Shown: positions 44,109 to 52,009 of the stretch, piece after piece
Position numbering within the stretch: the first letter of the stretch is position 1
Layout of the letters: each line of letters opens with the position of its first letter
Position numbers and translations under genes: made by a program
Notes under the pieces: generated by a model
Seen by the model: the letters and a program-made list of their open reading frames with translations, nothing else
Database searches by the model: none
Told to the model about the DNA's origin: nothing
Assembly: GCA_029866025.1 (NCBI GenBank)
Contig: JARXAD010000005.1
Coordinates: 28,301-92,300, forward strand
Length of the DNA: 64,000 nt
From: Vampirovibrionales bacterium
Lineage (GTDB): Bacteria; Cyanobacteriota; Vampirovibrionia; Vampirovibrionales; Vampirovibrionaceae
Reading direction: 5' to 3'

Positions 44109-44989
44109 GGGGGAAAGGCCCCGTTGGGTAAGTGCAACTTTGAAAATAATCGTAACGCGTTTTGTGTGGTGGCTTCCGCGACTGCTTCTAAGCTAATGCC
44201 TTTGAGGTCGGCAATTTTTTGGGCCACCGGATGCACAAAGGCGGGTTCGCTGGCTTGCCCCCTAAAGGGAATGGGTGCCAGAAAGGGAGCGTCAGTTTCT
44301 ACCAGCATACGATCGAGCGGCACGGACTTGGCCGCTTCATGCAACTGGGTAGCGTTTTTAAAGGTGAGGTTGCCGGCAAAGCTTATGTAAAACCCGTGGG
44401 CCATCATGGTGTCGGCAAAGGCGGCATCGCCGCTAAAACAGTGCATCACGCCGGTAATGCCGGGGCTGGCAGCCACACAGTTTGCTACATCGTTGTGGGC
44501 TTCTCTGTCGTGAATAATCACGGGCAGGTTGTTGGTTTGGGCCAAATCCATAAAGGCCATAAACCAATCCCGTTGGGCCGCAGCAGCGCTGGTGTCGTGG
44601 TAATAATCCAGCCCTGTTTCGCCAATGGCCACAATGCGCGGGCCAGTAGTAGGATCCTTTAAATACCCCTGAATGCGCGCCATGATGGCAGGCAAATGGC
44701 TTGGGTCGGTGGGTTGCTCGGCGATATCGCAGGGGTGAATGGCGAGGGCGGCGAATAAACCCTCGTGGGTACAGGCCAGATTCAGCACCTTGTCAAAATT
44801 TTCTGGGCTGGTACCCGGATTAATGACGGCTTGCACGCCTACGGCGCGGGCGCGAGCCAAAACGCTAGAAGCTTCGGTAAAACTAGCCTCTTCCGGATAC
44901 GGCTTTGGACCTTCACGGCGGGTGATGTAATCCACATGGCTGTGGGTATCAATCAGAGTGGGTAGAGAGGCATCGAAAAGCAGTGTCAT
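44102..44989 (-). CDS. tatD: TatD family metal-dependent hydrolase
   Basis: A TIM-barrel hydrolase/DNase of the TatD family, about 295 residues. Metal-binding residues: 'TLIDTHSHVDYI', 'AIGETGLDYYHDTSAAAAQR', 'PVIIHDREAHND', 'GVMHCFSGD' and 'LVETDAPFLAPIPFRG'. The ATG at 44989 puts the first His motif at the usual distance; the longer upstream frame to 45094 lacks support. TatD proteins act in DNA repair or nucleotide turnover. It leads a five-gene overlapping operon and is divergent from fliW. Confidence 0.93.
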   Translation of the reverse strand: MTLLFDASLPTLIDTHSHVDYITRREGPKPYPEEASFTEASSVLARARAVGVQAVINPGTSPENFDKVLNLACTHEGLFAALAIHPCDIAEQPTDPSHLPAIMARIQGYLKDPTTGPRIVAIGETGLDYYHDTSAAAAQRDWFMAFMDLAQTNNLPVIIHDREAHNDVANCVAASPGITGVMHCFSGDAAFADTMMAHGFYISFAGNLTFKNATQLHEAAKSVPLDRMLVETDAPFLAPIPFRGQASEPAFVHPVAQKIADLKGISLEAVAEATTQNALRLFSKLHLPNGAFPPC

Positions 44990-45186
44990 AACGTCATCAT
45001 AACAAACCCGTAACGCTAGGTGACCGTTTCTTTCATCTTCTGAATACACTACCCGAAGGAGATCGCGTGACCAATGGGTGGCCGAGACGGCCATTGCCCC
45101 TTAGAATAAGGTTTCTACGAAGACCCTTTGGCTGTAGCTGGTTAAGAGGGCTTGGTGGCGTTTCCGTATGTAAGGTGTGTTTCCCC

Positions 45187-45711
45187 ATGGCATCCGTTAC
45201 TCTTCAAACCAGTCGTTTTGGCCCTGTTACGGTGGATGATGGCAGTATCGTCAGTTTTACAGCCCCCATTTTGGGCTTTGATGACCTGACGGATTACGTG
45301 CTGTTGGACCATGCCGAAGACTCACCCTTTAAATGGCTGCAATCGGCCCAAGAGCCGGATTTGGCCTTTGTTGTGACCAATCCCAAGTACTTTAATATTG
45401 ACTATGAGTTTGAATTGCCCGAAGACGCCTGCCAAATGCTGGGGCTCACGCGTGGTGAAGATGCCATTGTGCTCACCATTGTTAATATTCCGGCAGATAC
45501 CCCCAAAGCCATGACGGCCAACTTGTTGGGGCCCGTTATTATTAATCAGGCCAATCATAAAGCCATGCAGGTGGTGCTAAGCGATGTGCCTTTTAGCACC
45601 AAAACTCGTCTGCTACCTGATGAAACAGCTGAAACCAGCGATGAAGAATCAGCTGTTGGGGCCGGCGCAGGCAATGGTAATGTGGTGCCTTTTCCCAGTG
45701 CTAACGGCTAG
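45187..45711 (+). CDS. fliW: Flagellar assembly factor FliW
   Basis: FliW binds flagellin and, when free, binds CsrA and relieves its repression of flagellin translation. The 174-residue sequence has the family blocks 'SRFGPVTVDDGSIVSFTAPI', 'GFDDLTDYVLLDHAEDSPFK', 'WLQSAQEPDLAFVVTNP' and 'ANLLGPVIINQANHKAMQVV'. A Ser/Glu/Gly-rich tail of about 30 residues is longer than usual. ATG 45187 follows TAAGG. csrA lies about 110 bases downstream in the standard fliW-csrA order. This implies flagella, though no flagellin is in the window. Confidence 0.93.
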   Translation: MASVTLQTSRFGPVTVDDGSIVSFTAPILGFDDLTDYVLLDHAEDSPFKWLQSAQEPDLAFVVTNPKYFNIDYEFELPEDACQMLGLTRGEDAIVLTIVNIPADTPKAMTANLLGPVIINQANHKAMQVVLSDVPFSTKTRLLPDETAETSDEESAVGAGAGNGNVVPFPSANG

Positions 45712-45821
45712 TAGCGTTTTTTAGCCAATGGCTTTTTAGGATTTTTTTGGGTTGCAGCGCCCTTTTGTTCGTCTCTGTGCGCTCCCTGTTCGTCTTCTTT
45801 TTGTGAAAGATGTGGCCTTCC

Positions 45822-46100
45822 ATGTTGGTCCTGACCCGAAAAACTGGTCAAAAATTGATTATCGGCGGCGGCATAGAAATTAAAATTTTAGAAACCCACG
45901 GCGATAGCGTAAAAATTGGCATTGAAGCCCCCAAAGATGTGCCCATTTACCGTGAAGAACTGTATTTGGAAATTTGCAATGCCAATCGGCAGCAAGCCCC
46001 TGGCCGCTTGGCGGTGGATGAAGCCATGGCGTTGGTTATTCCCCCTGCGGCTTTAATACCCCAAGAGCCACCTGCGGGTGGGTCTCCCTTAGGATTGTAA
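45822..46100 (+). CDS. csrA: Carbon storage regulator/translational repressor CsrA
   Basis: CsrA is a small dimeric RNA-binding protein that blocks ribosome access at GGA motifs. 'MLVLTRKTGQKLIIGGGIEI' and 'VKIGIEAPKDVPIYREELY' are canonical, with the RNA-binding Arg of 'YREEL'. The C-terminal extension (about 30 residues ending 'PPAGGSPLGL') resembles the longer tails of FliW-regulated CsrA proteins. ATG 45822 gives the standard start, rather than the ATG four codons earlier. Confidence 0.96.
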   Translation: MLVLTRKTGQKLIIGGGIEIKILETHGDSVKIGIEAPKDVPIYREELYLEICNANRQQAPGRLAVDEAMALVIPPAALIPQEPPAGGSPLGL

Positions 46101-46124
46101 TTGAGAGGCGCAGGAGGGGACACG

Positions 46125-46931
46125 GTGTCATCGTCTGCTTCTGATGCGGAAACAAGCCTGCCAAAAGAGCCATTGGCTCGTGGTCATCATGGCGGCGTGT
46201 TTGAAGGACTGATACCCATTCGTACGGTATTGTTTCAGCAAGGGGATGCCCGTGGGGCATTGCAAGCGTTAAAAACCTATCAATTTAAGCGCGGTTTGGC
46301 GGCCAATGAACGCCGGGCGGTGATGGAGCTGGTGGGCTTAAGTTACCGGATTTTGCATGAGTGGGAAGCGGCCCAACAAGCCTTTGGAGAAATCCCTGAT
46401 CCCTTTCAGGCGGGGTATTGCGCCCTTTTATCGGGCAATGTGGCTACGGCCATTCGGTGGTGGCAGCCCTTGATTCAAAAAATCAACCCCAACCATTGGG
46501 CTTTAAGTTTGCTGGGGATGGTTACGGGGCAATTACAGCGATGGCCTTCTATGCTGCAAATTCGTAATTACCTAGAGCAAGATGTGTATGCGCTGGCGGA
46601 AGCCGGACAAGGGGCCTTGCTGGATAATGTGTTGGCGTGTGCTCCTATTTTGCTGCAAATTAACCCGGAAGCCCCCAAACTTATGGGCCGTAGCCTGCTG
46701 TATGCGCGACATTTTTCTAAAGCATTGGAGCTACTATTACTGGGGCAGCGTACCTTGCCTCAAGACTCAGAAGTGTATTTTCACCTGGGCCAGTGCTACT
46801 CCGCTTTAAACGATACGCTTCAGGCGCGGCGGTGCCTGCACCAATGCTTGATGATTAACCCCGATTACAAGCCGGCCCAGTGGTTGTTGGAAACCCTTCC
46901 TGTGCCTTTGGTGGAGGCAAGTGGATTGTGA
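46125..46931 (+). CDS. TPR-like helical repeat protein
   Basis: A 268-residue protein built of helical hairpins that look like tetratricopeptide repeats: 'ALQALKTYQFKRGLAANERR', 'LSYRILHEWEAAQQAFGEIP' and, near the end, 'EVYFHLGQCYSALNDTLQAR' with 'CLMINPDYKPAQWLL'. It likely mediates protein contacts. GTG 46125 follows AGGAGGGG and is preferred to TTG 46101. It starts 24 bases after csrA and its stop overlaps the cyclase start (GTGA), so it belongs to one unit with csrA and the cyclase. Confidence 0.7.
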   Translation: MSSSASDAETSLPKEPLARGHHGGVFEGLIPIRTVLFQQGDARGALQALKTYQFKRGLAANERRAVMELVGLSYRILHEWEAAQQAFGEIPDPFQAGYCALLSGNVATAIRWWQPLIQKINPNHWALSLLGMVTGQLQRWPSMLQIRNYLEQDVYALAEAGQGALLDNVLACAPILLQINPEAPKLMGRSLLYARHFSKALELLLLGQRTLPQDSEVYFHLGQCYSALNDTLQARRCLHQCLMINPDYKPAQWLLETLPVPLVEASGL

Positions 46932-49228
46932 TAGCAGCCCTTTGGAAGCAATTGCAGACCCTCTCGTGGCAAGAGTGGTTAAGGCGTTATGCCCTTTGGA
47001 TTGTGGCCTTGGGTTTAATGAGCCTGATGCTTGTGGAATTTTCTGGGGTGGTGGGCGAATTGTTAAGCCGCACCGAGCTGTGGCACTTTAGCCAACGGCA
47101 GCGCACCATTATGCAAACCCGCACGGCTGCCCGTGTGGTGGTGGTGGGGCTGGATGACTACAGCATGACCTCTCCTATGGTAAAGCAGCTGTTTGGGCGT
47201 TACCCGTTTCGGCGCGACTTGTACAGCCATGTGGTGAGCTATTTTGACCGAGCCAAAGCCGAAGTGCTGTTGTTTGATTTGGCCTTTAACGGGGGCGATG
47301 ATTTAGAGCATCCCGAAGCAGATGCCGCCTTTGCCAAATCGGTAAAGCAAGCCACCCTTCCGGTAGCATCTGGGGTGCTGGCCACGCAATCGGATCAAGT
47401 GGCGTTAAGCAGCGCCGAATCATTACTTTATCGGCCTCAACTGTCGGTGGTGGGTGACTTAACTAAAATTCCATTGGGGGTGCGTAACACCCTGCAGGCT
47501 CCTATTGATATTTTGCAGCACACCCCCATGCGCTTTGTGCTAACCAGTGGGGCCAGTACGGATGGGACGGGCATTGTACGCTATGCCAATTTGTTGGTGG
47601 CCACAAAAATTCATCCAACGGCAGCTAATTTATACCCCACCTTGCCCTTGGCAACGGTATTGGCTCTCAATACAAAATTGCCTGTGGTTCTTAACACCGA
47701 AGACTCAACGATCCAATTGGGCCAAGAAGCCCCCATCCCTTTTTACAAGCAGGCCATTATACGCTGGTATGGCGATGCCCGAGGCGTGAATAGTTATAAC
47801 GCTACGGGCAGTCCGATGCACTCTCAAAATAATATTCACAACTCGTTTAGTTTGTTGGGGCCCATTGGCAACTGGGCTTTGCACACCTTACAAAATGCCG
47901 GGTGGATGAAACGGACCGTTACCGCCGAAATGAAGAATATTTACCCCCGCATTAGCTTGTGGGATGTGGTGTACAGCCAACTTCACGATACTTGCCCTAG
48001 TCGTTTATCAGAGTCCGTGTGCCAGAAGTTTTTATTACTGGAAAAGAAAAACGAGGCGTTAGGCAGCAAAAAAACAAAACTGGGAACGTATTTACCCCCT
48101 GCGTTGTTTGTTAAGCAACGCCTTATTGTGGGCACTACGTATGAAAATGCCCCAGGCGATGTGCACCCCACCATTTATGGCGGCCCCAATTATCATGGGG
48201 TCTACATTAATGCCAACATTGTGGATAATTTGATTCACCACGATTTTGTGTGGCGGGTCCCCAACGGGGTAACCTTGGCACTGTCTTTGGCCTTTGCCTT
48301 ACTGATGGGCTTTACCGCTTTTAAACGGCCTATTTTATACAGTGCCATGCTGGCTATTGCTTTGGTGGGCGGGTATAGCGTGTTTACCTTTTGGTTGTAT
48401 CAACACCAAAATGGGTGGATTAATTGGACGATTCCGACCCTTACGGTGATGGGTACTTTTATTGGGGCTTTTGCCGTGCGTACCTGGCTGAGTGAACGCC
48501 GTAAACAGCAACTTCGTTTTGCCTTTGGTAAATACGTTTCCCCCGATGTGATGCAAACCATTGAAAAAGATCCTTCGGCCATTAAATTGGGGGGGCAGCG
48601 AGAACGCCTGACCATTATGTTTACGGATATTCGTGGGTTTACGAAATTTTCCGAAGCCAACGATCCGCAAGTGGTGCAGCAGGTATTGTCCAATTATTTT
48701 CGCGTCATGTTGGGGATTATTTTGAATGAGTGCGGTGGCACCATTAATAAACTCATTGGGGATGCGATTTTGGCCTATTGGGGGTTTCCCTTGGCCGCCA
48801 GTGATGACCCCTTGAAAGCCGTGATGGCTGCTTTGCGCATGCAGCAAGCCATGAGTGATTGGAACGCTGATCCAGCCAACCCCCCCTTAGCCATGGGCAT
48901 TGGTATCCACACCGGTGAGGCAGTGATTGGCAATGTGGGCAGTGAACAGTTTATGGACTTTACCTTGATTGGGGATGCCGTGAACTTGGCCTCTCGCTTG
49001 GAAAGCGAAACCAAAGCTCAGACAGAAAAACGAAGTGAGGCGGTCAAAATTATTATTTCTCAAACTACCTACGATGCGGTGGCCCATATGATTACTGTTA
49101 AAAAACTGGGCGAAGTGCAAGTGAAGGGAAAAGCGGAGTGGGTCTCTATTTACGAGCCCACGGGCCTGATTGAATCGGCGTCTTCGGTGGTAGACCTGCC
49201 TTTAGAGCCCCGTCGTTTAGCCCCGTAA
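46928..49228 (+). CDS. CHASE2-domain adenylate/guanylate cyclase
   Basis: A 766-residue membrane receptor cyclase. One N-terminal helix ('YALWIVALGLMSLMLVEFSG'), a large extracytoplasmic CHASE2 region ('VVVVGLDDYSM', 'FGRYPFRRDLYSHVVSYFDR' and 'AKAEVLLFDLAFNGGDD'), then three helices near residues 450-520, then a class III catalytic domain: 'TIMFTDIRGFTKFSEA' (first metal Asp), 'GTINKLIGDAILAYWG' (base-selecting Lys and second Asp) and 'DFTLIGDAVNLASRLE' (Asn/Arg transition-state residues). Lys and Asp at the specificity positions favour ATP, hence cAMP. GTG 46928 overlaps the TPR stop. The ligand of the CHASE2 part is unknown. Confidence 0.9.
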   Translation: MIAALWKQLQTLSWQEWLRRYALWIVALGLMSLMLVEFSGVVGELLSRTELWHFSQRQRTIMQTRTAARVVVVGLDDYSMTSPMVKQLFGRYPFRRDLYSHVVSYFDRAKAEVLLFDLAFNGGDDLEHPEADAAFAKSVKQATLPVASGVLATQSDQVALSSAESLLYRPQLSVVGDLTKIPLGVRNTLQAPIDILQHTPMRFVLTSGASTDGTGIVRYANLLVATKIHPTAANLYPTLPLATVLALNTKLPVVLNTEDSTIQLGQEAPIPFYKQAIIRWYGDARGVNSYNATGSPMHSQNNIHNSFSLLGPIGNWALHTLQNAGWMKRTVTAEMKNIYPRISLWDVVYSQLHDTCPSRLSESVCQKFLLLEKKNEALGSKKTKLGTYLPPALFVKQRLIVGTTYENAPGDVHPTIYGGPNYHGVYINANIVDNLIHHDFVWRVPNGVTLALSLAFALLMGFTAFKRPILYSAMLAIALVGGYSVFTFWLYQHQNGWINWTIPTLTVMGTFIGAFAVRTWLSERRKQQLRFAFGKYVSPDVMQTIEKDPSAIKLGGQRERLTIMFTDIRGFTKFSEANDPQVVQQVLSNYFRVMLGIILNECGGTINKLIGDAILAYWGFPLAASDDPLKAVMAALRMQQAMSDWNADPANPPLAMGIGIHTGEAVIGNVGSEQFMDFTLIGDAVNLASRLESETKAQTEKRSEAVKIIISQTTYDAVAHMITVKKLGEVQVKGKAEWVSIYEPTGLIESASSVVDLPLEPRRLAP

Positions 49229-49255
49229 ATTGTTTTGTCAGTTGTTTTGTAAGGG

Positions 49256-50515
49256 TTGCTTAAAGCAGCATGCCACTTTTTTAAGCTATTTAGAAACCAT
49301 TGGGGCTACAATAACGTTTTATTGGGTATGCATTGTGTGTTAGTAGGAACAATCGGCGTGTTTGGTTTTTTACAGGCGTCATCCGCCTCTGCCCCTATTT
49401 CGGAAGACGTGAAAGAGCTGCTGTATTTGGCCAATTATCATGCCAATAAGCGCTATAAACGTGCCCTTAAAAACCTAGCAGGCCCCGAGGCGGCTTATGA
49501 TTTAAAACCGTCTACCAGTGCTGCGGATGTGTGGTTGGCCACCAGTGAGTTGGCACGTTTGTTTGCGCCTTTGCAAGTGCTTCTCAGTGGACTGTCGGTT
49601 AAACCCGCTCGCATTAAGAGTGCGGCACTGTCTTTTTTGGAACCCCAGCCCTTGTTGGAAGCGGGCCCCGATGTGGCTGAAACCTTGATGAATCAATGGC
49701 AACAGGCACACGAAGCGCGCCTTGCCCAGGGTTTACCGTCTTATCGGGTGGATATGGTGGACGCGTTGTTGTCGCTGTGGACCATCACCGAACACCCTCT
49801 CCAAGAATCCTTGATTGCGTTGGGCATAACGCCGCAAGCCATCCAGGCGTCTCACGCGGCTTTAGAAAAACCGGCCTTGCCGGGGGTGTCTAAAAACAAT
49901 GCCTTCCGTAGCTTGTTTTTGCTGCGCGAAGCGGTGGAAATGGTGTTAGTGGTTATTATTTCATTGGTGGTGATTAAAGAAGGCTTTGGCGAGCTTCGCT
50001 TGATTCCCTCTGAATCCATGGTGCCTACCTTGCTGGTGGGTGATCGTTTGGTGATTGAAAAAGTAACACGCTGGACGCGAGAGCCCCAGCGGGGGGACAT
50101 TGTGGTGTTTTACCCCCCCGAGCCGGACGCCGTGATGAACATGGACCCCCTGAGTGTGTTTTTACGCATGACCGGGTTTTCCAGCTTGTTTCATAACAAG
50201 GCCGATGATCCGGTGGATAAGGCCTTTATTAAGCGGCTGATTGGCGAACCGGGGGATACCATCCAAGTGGTAAACAGCATTGGGGTGGCCATTAATGGCA
50301 AATTATTGGTAGAGCCCTACACAGCAGAGCGCGGGAGTGATTGTGGGATGTTGTGTTACCCCGCTAAGGTGCCGGAAGGCCACTATTTAATGATGGGCGA
50401 TAACCGAAACATGAGCAAAGACGGGCGCTATTTTGGCTTTGTCCCCAAAGATCGTTTGGTGGGGCGTGCCGTGTTCCGTTTATGGCCGTTGGATCGTGTG
50501 GGGCCTTTGCGCTAG
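49256..50515 (+). CDS. lepB: Signal peptidase I with large N-terminal extension
   Basis: The C-terminal 200 residues are type I signal peptidase: the catalytic Ser in 'LIPSESMVPTLLVGDRLVIE' (S254) and the general-base Lys in 'AFIKRLIGEPGDTI' (K326), then 'YLMMGDNRNMSKDGRYFGFV'. A membrane helix ('VEMVLVVIISLVVI') precedes the Ser. Unusually, about 215 residues stand before this helix: a first hydrophobic segment and a helical region in which residues 144-205 resemble half of a Clp N-domain repeat ('MVDALLSLWTITEHPLQES', 'ALGITPQAIQA'). TTG 49256 is the annotated frame start; ATG 49328 is an alternative. Peptidase function is secure, extension function unknown. Confidence 0.88.
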   Translation: MLKAACHFFKLFRNHWGYNNVLLGMHCVLVGTIGVFGFLQASSASAPISEDVKELLYLANYHANKRYKRALKNLAGPEAAYDLKPSTSAADVWLATSELARLFAPLQVLLSGLSVKPARIKSAALSFLEPQPLLEAGPDVAETLMNQWQQAHEARLAQGLPSYRVDMVDALLSLWTITEHPLQESLIALGITPQAIQASHAALEKPALPGVSKNNAFRSLFLLREAVEMVLVVIISLVVIKEGFGELRLIPSESMVPTLLVGDRLVIEKVTRWTREPQRGDIVVFYPPEPDAVMNMDPLSVFLRMTGFSSLFHNKADDPVDKAFIKRLIGEPGDTIQVVNSIGVAINGKLLVEPYTAERGSDCGMLCYPAKVPEGHYLMMGDNRNMSKDGRYFGFVPKDRLVGRAVFRLWPLDRVGPLR

Positions 50516-50640
50516 TGTTTAGAGACCCTTTAAAAAATAAGGGCGGCTAAACCCTGTTGGCTTTAGCGAGAAGGCTACCCTTTTTCTAAAAAGCTTGTTT
50601 CGTGTGTAAAAATAGCCCATATTCAATTAAAAAATAAAAC

Positions 50641-50704
50641 GATACCTTCGTATCAAAAACCGCCTGGGCGGTGGAGGTGCATTGGGAACGAAAGTGGCTA
50701 TAAT
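50641..50704 (+). promoter_or_regulatory. Hairpins and -10-like element upstream of the bifunctional-nuclease gene
   Basis: Two small perfect hairpins, GATAC-CTTC-GTATC (50641-50654) and ACCGCC-TG-GGCGGT (50660-50673), may end the lepB transcript. TATAAT at 50699-50704, 80 bases before the next start, looks like a -10 element, but no -35 hexamer is at the right distance. Confidence 0.4.
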
Positions 50705-50783
50705 AAGGGCCTGAATCTCGATTTTCTGTTTGGTGATGCGTCGATTGAGTGGGGCTGTTTTTGCCCCGGGTAGGATAAGCCTT

Positions 50784-51296
50784 ATGTCCATGATTGAGCT
50801 GTATGTAATGGGTATTGCCTTGGATTCTCGCACGGGGACCCCCATTATGGTGCTGAATGACAAAGACAATCGTCGGGCGTTGCCCATTTGGATTGGTACG
50901 GCTGAAGCCAGTGCCATTATTCGCCAGCTGGAAGGCATTGATACCAGTCGCCCGATGACCCATGATCTGATTCAGGCGGTGATGGCAGAGGCTGGCTTGG
51001 CACTCATTCGGGTGGAAATTAATGATTTGGACAGCGACACGTACTTTGCCACCCTCATTTTAGAAGATGCCGAGGGTACCGAAACCTCCATTGATGCGCG
51101 TCCGTCGGATGCGGTGGCCATGGCCTTAAAAAATGACTGCCCCATACTGGCCACAGCCCACGTGTTTGCCGAAGGCACCATTTCCACCGATAAATCTCGC
51201 GACGAGGAAGAGGCGGAAGAATTCCGTCAGTTCCTCAACAACATCAAGCCCGATGACTTTAAAAAATTCGGCCTCGATCAAGAATCCAACCAATAG
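50784..51296 (+). CDS. Bifunctional nuclease family protein (BFN/DUF151)
   Basis: A 170-residue protein of the BFN/DUF151 family. Diagnostic: 'VMGIALDSRTGTPIMVL', 'RRALPIWIGTAEASAIIRQL', 'TSRPMTHDLIQAVM' and 'DARPSDAVAMALKNDCPI', followed by an acidic C-terminal helix. Family members in plants have RNase/DNase activity; the bacterial role is unclear. TAGGAT sits seven bases before ATG 50784. It is followed by a long non-coding region with strong secondary structure. Confidence 0.9.
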   Translation: MSMIELYVMGIALDSRTGTPIMVLNDKDNRRALPIWIGTAEASAIIRQLEGIDTSRPMTHDLIQAVMAEAGLALIRVEINDLDSDTYFATLILEDAEGTETSIDARPSDAVAMALKNDCPILATAHVFAEGTISTDKSRDEEEAEEFRQFLNNIKPDDFKKFGLDQESNQ

Positions 51297-51761
51297 CCGC
51301 CAAGGCTTTGCCGCAGCCGCCGGTGGCTAATACCCAATACTTGCAACGAGGTTAAGCAAAATCTATTTGCGGGATACACAAGGGCGCCAGCGCCTTGTGC
51401 GGGGAGCGTTGAGGGGCTGGCCCTTCAACAAACAAGCCGACAAACGAACCGGGGGTATTCCCAATGGGGTGGATGGGTTGTGGCTATTCAGTTATCAAGG
51501 TTCGGGGGAAAATTGCGAGAATAAAGATTAACCTAAGCGCTGGCCTTGCAAGAGCGTGTGTGGTTGCTGGTCGGATTCTCTTGCGGGCAAACCGGTTATG
51601 CGGAGTGCCACCAACGCTTCTACTGAAACCAACACAGGGAGACGCTGCAGCGCTATGCCTGCCTTGGCCAGGATAAAGCCACTATAGCCGTTGAAGGGAA
51701 AATCCCATAGCGAACAACTTTTATGATCACCAAACCCCTTTGTTCAAGGGGTTATTTTTTT
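51297..51761 (+). ncRNA. Candidate structured non-coding RNA
   Basis: Between the nuclease gene and a strong terminator the DNA has no credible gene but many complementary segments: TAGCCGCC/GGTGGCTA around 51294-51329, CACAAGG/CCTTGTG around 51378-51400, GTTGA-GGG/CCC-TCAAC around 51409-51430, and a long-range pairing of GTTGTGGCTAT (51477-51487) with ATAGCGAACAAC (51707-51718) enclosing CTGGCC/GGCCAG and GCAAGAG/CTCTTGC. I looked for RNase P RNA, tmRNA, 6S and SRP RNA landmarks (GAGGAAAGTCC, the tmRNA tag, GGAAGGAAGCAGCC) and found none. A mobile-element remnant is an alternative. Confidence 0.4.
51733..51761 (+). terminator. Strong rho-independent terminator
   Basis: AACCCCTT (51733-51740), loop TGTTC, AAGGGGTT (51746-51753), then ATTTTTTT. 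No coding gene ends nearby on the plus strand: the closest stop is 437 bases upstream, so it most likely ends an RNA made from the folded region. Confidence 0.9.
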
Positions 51762-52009
51762 AAAAATGTGCCGAATGAATTGTGTTTTAAGGGGTCATTC
51801 CTTCTTTAAGGTAAAGCTGCTTTACGAAGGGGGCGCTTGCCCCCTTCGACCCCCGCTGGAACCGACAGGACGGTTCCAGACCTCCGCCCAAGCTAACGCT
51901 TATTCCGTCCGTTTGGCTCGCGTGGCTGTTTCGCTTCGCTCAACCGTCTCGCCTGCACTAAAAAAGCTTTGGCGGGTTACGCTAAAGCAAAAACCAGCTT
52001 GCTGGGGCG
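51762..52009. repeat. Palindrome-rich non-coding segment
   Basis: No gene. Perfect hairpins follow each other: CGAAGGGGGC-GCTT-GCCCCCTTCG (51825-51848), GGAACCG-ACAGGA-CGGTTCC (near 51858-51877), GCTTTGGCG-GGTTA-CGCTAAAGC (near 51968-51990), CCAGC-TT-GCTGG and GGCGTT-A-AACGCC (near 52005-52018). This resembles a cluster of dispersed palindromic elements. The last hairpin may terminate the minus-strand gene ending at 52010. Confidence 0.6.

Noticed and set aside
45067..45186. N-terminal extension of FliW
   Set aside because: The family start MASVTLQT at 45187 has a good ribosome site; the upstream 40 codons are unlike FliW.
51464..51676. 70-codon frame inside the folded intergenic region
   Set aside because: No ribosome site, unusual composition and complete overlap with strong secondary structure; it looks like translated RNA gene or repeat sequence. 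A resemblance to transposon TnpB ends was too weak to claim.
51297..51761. RNase P RNA or tmRNA
   Set aside because: Size and terminator fit, but GAGGAAAGTCC, the P4 strands, the tRNA-like ends and a tag-coding stretch are all missing.
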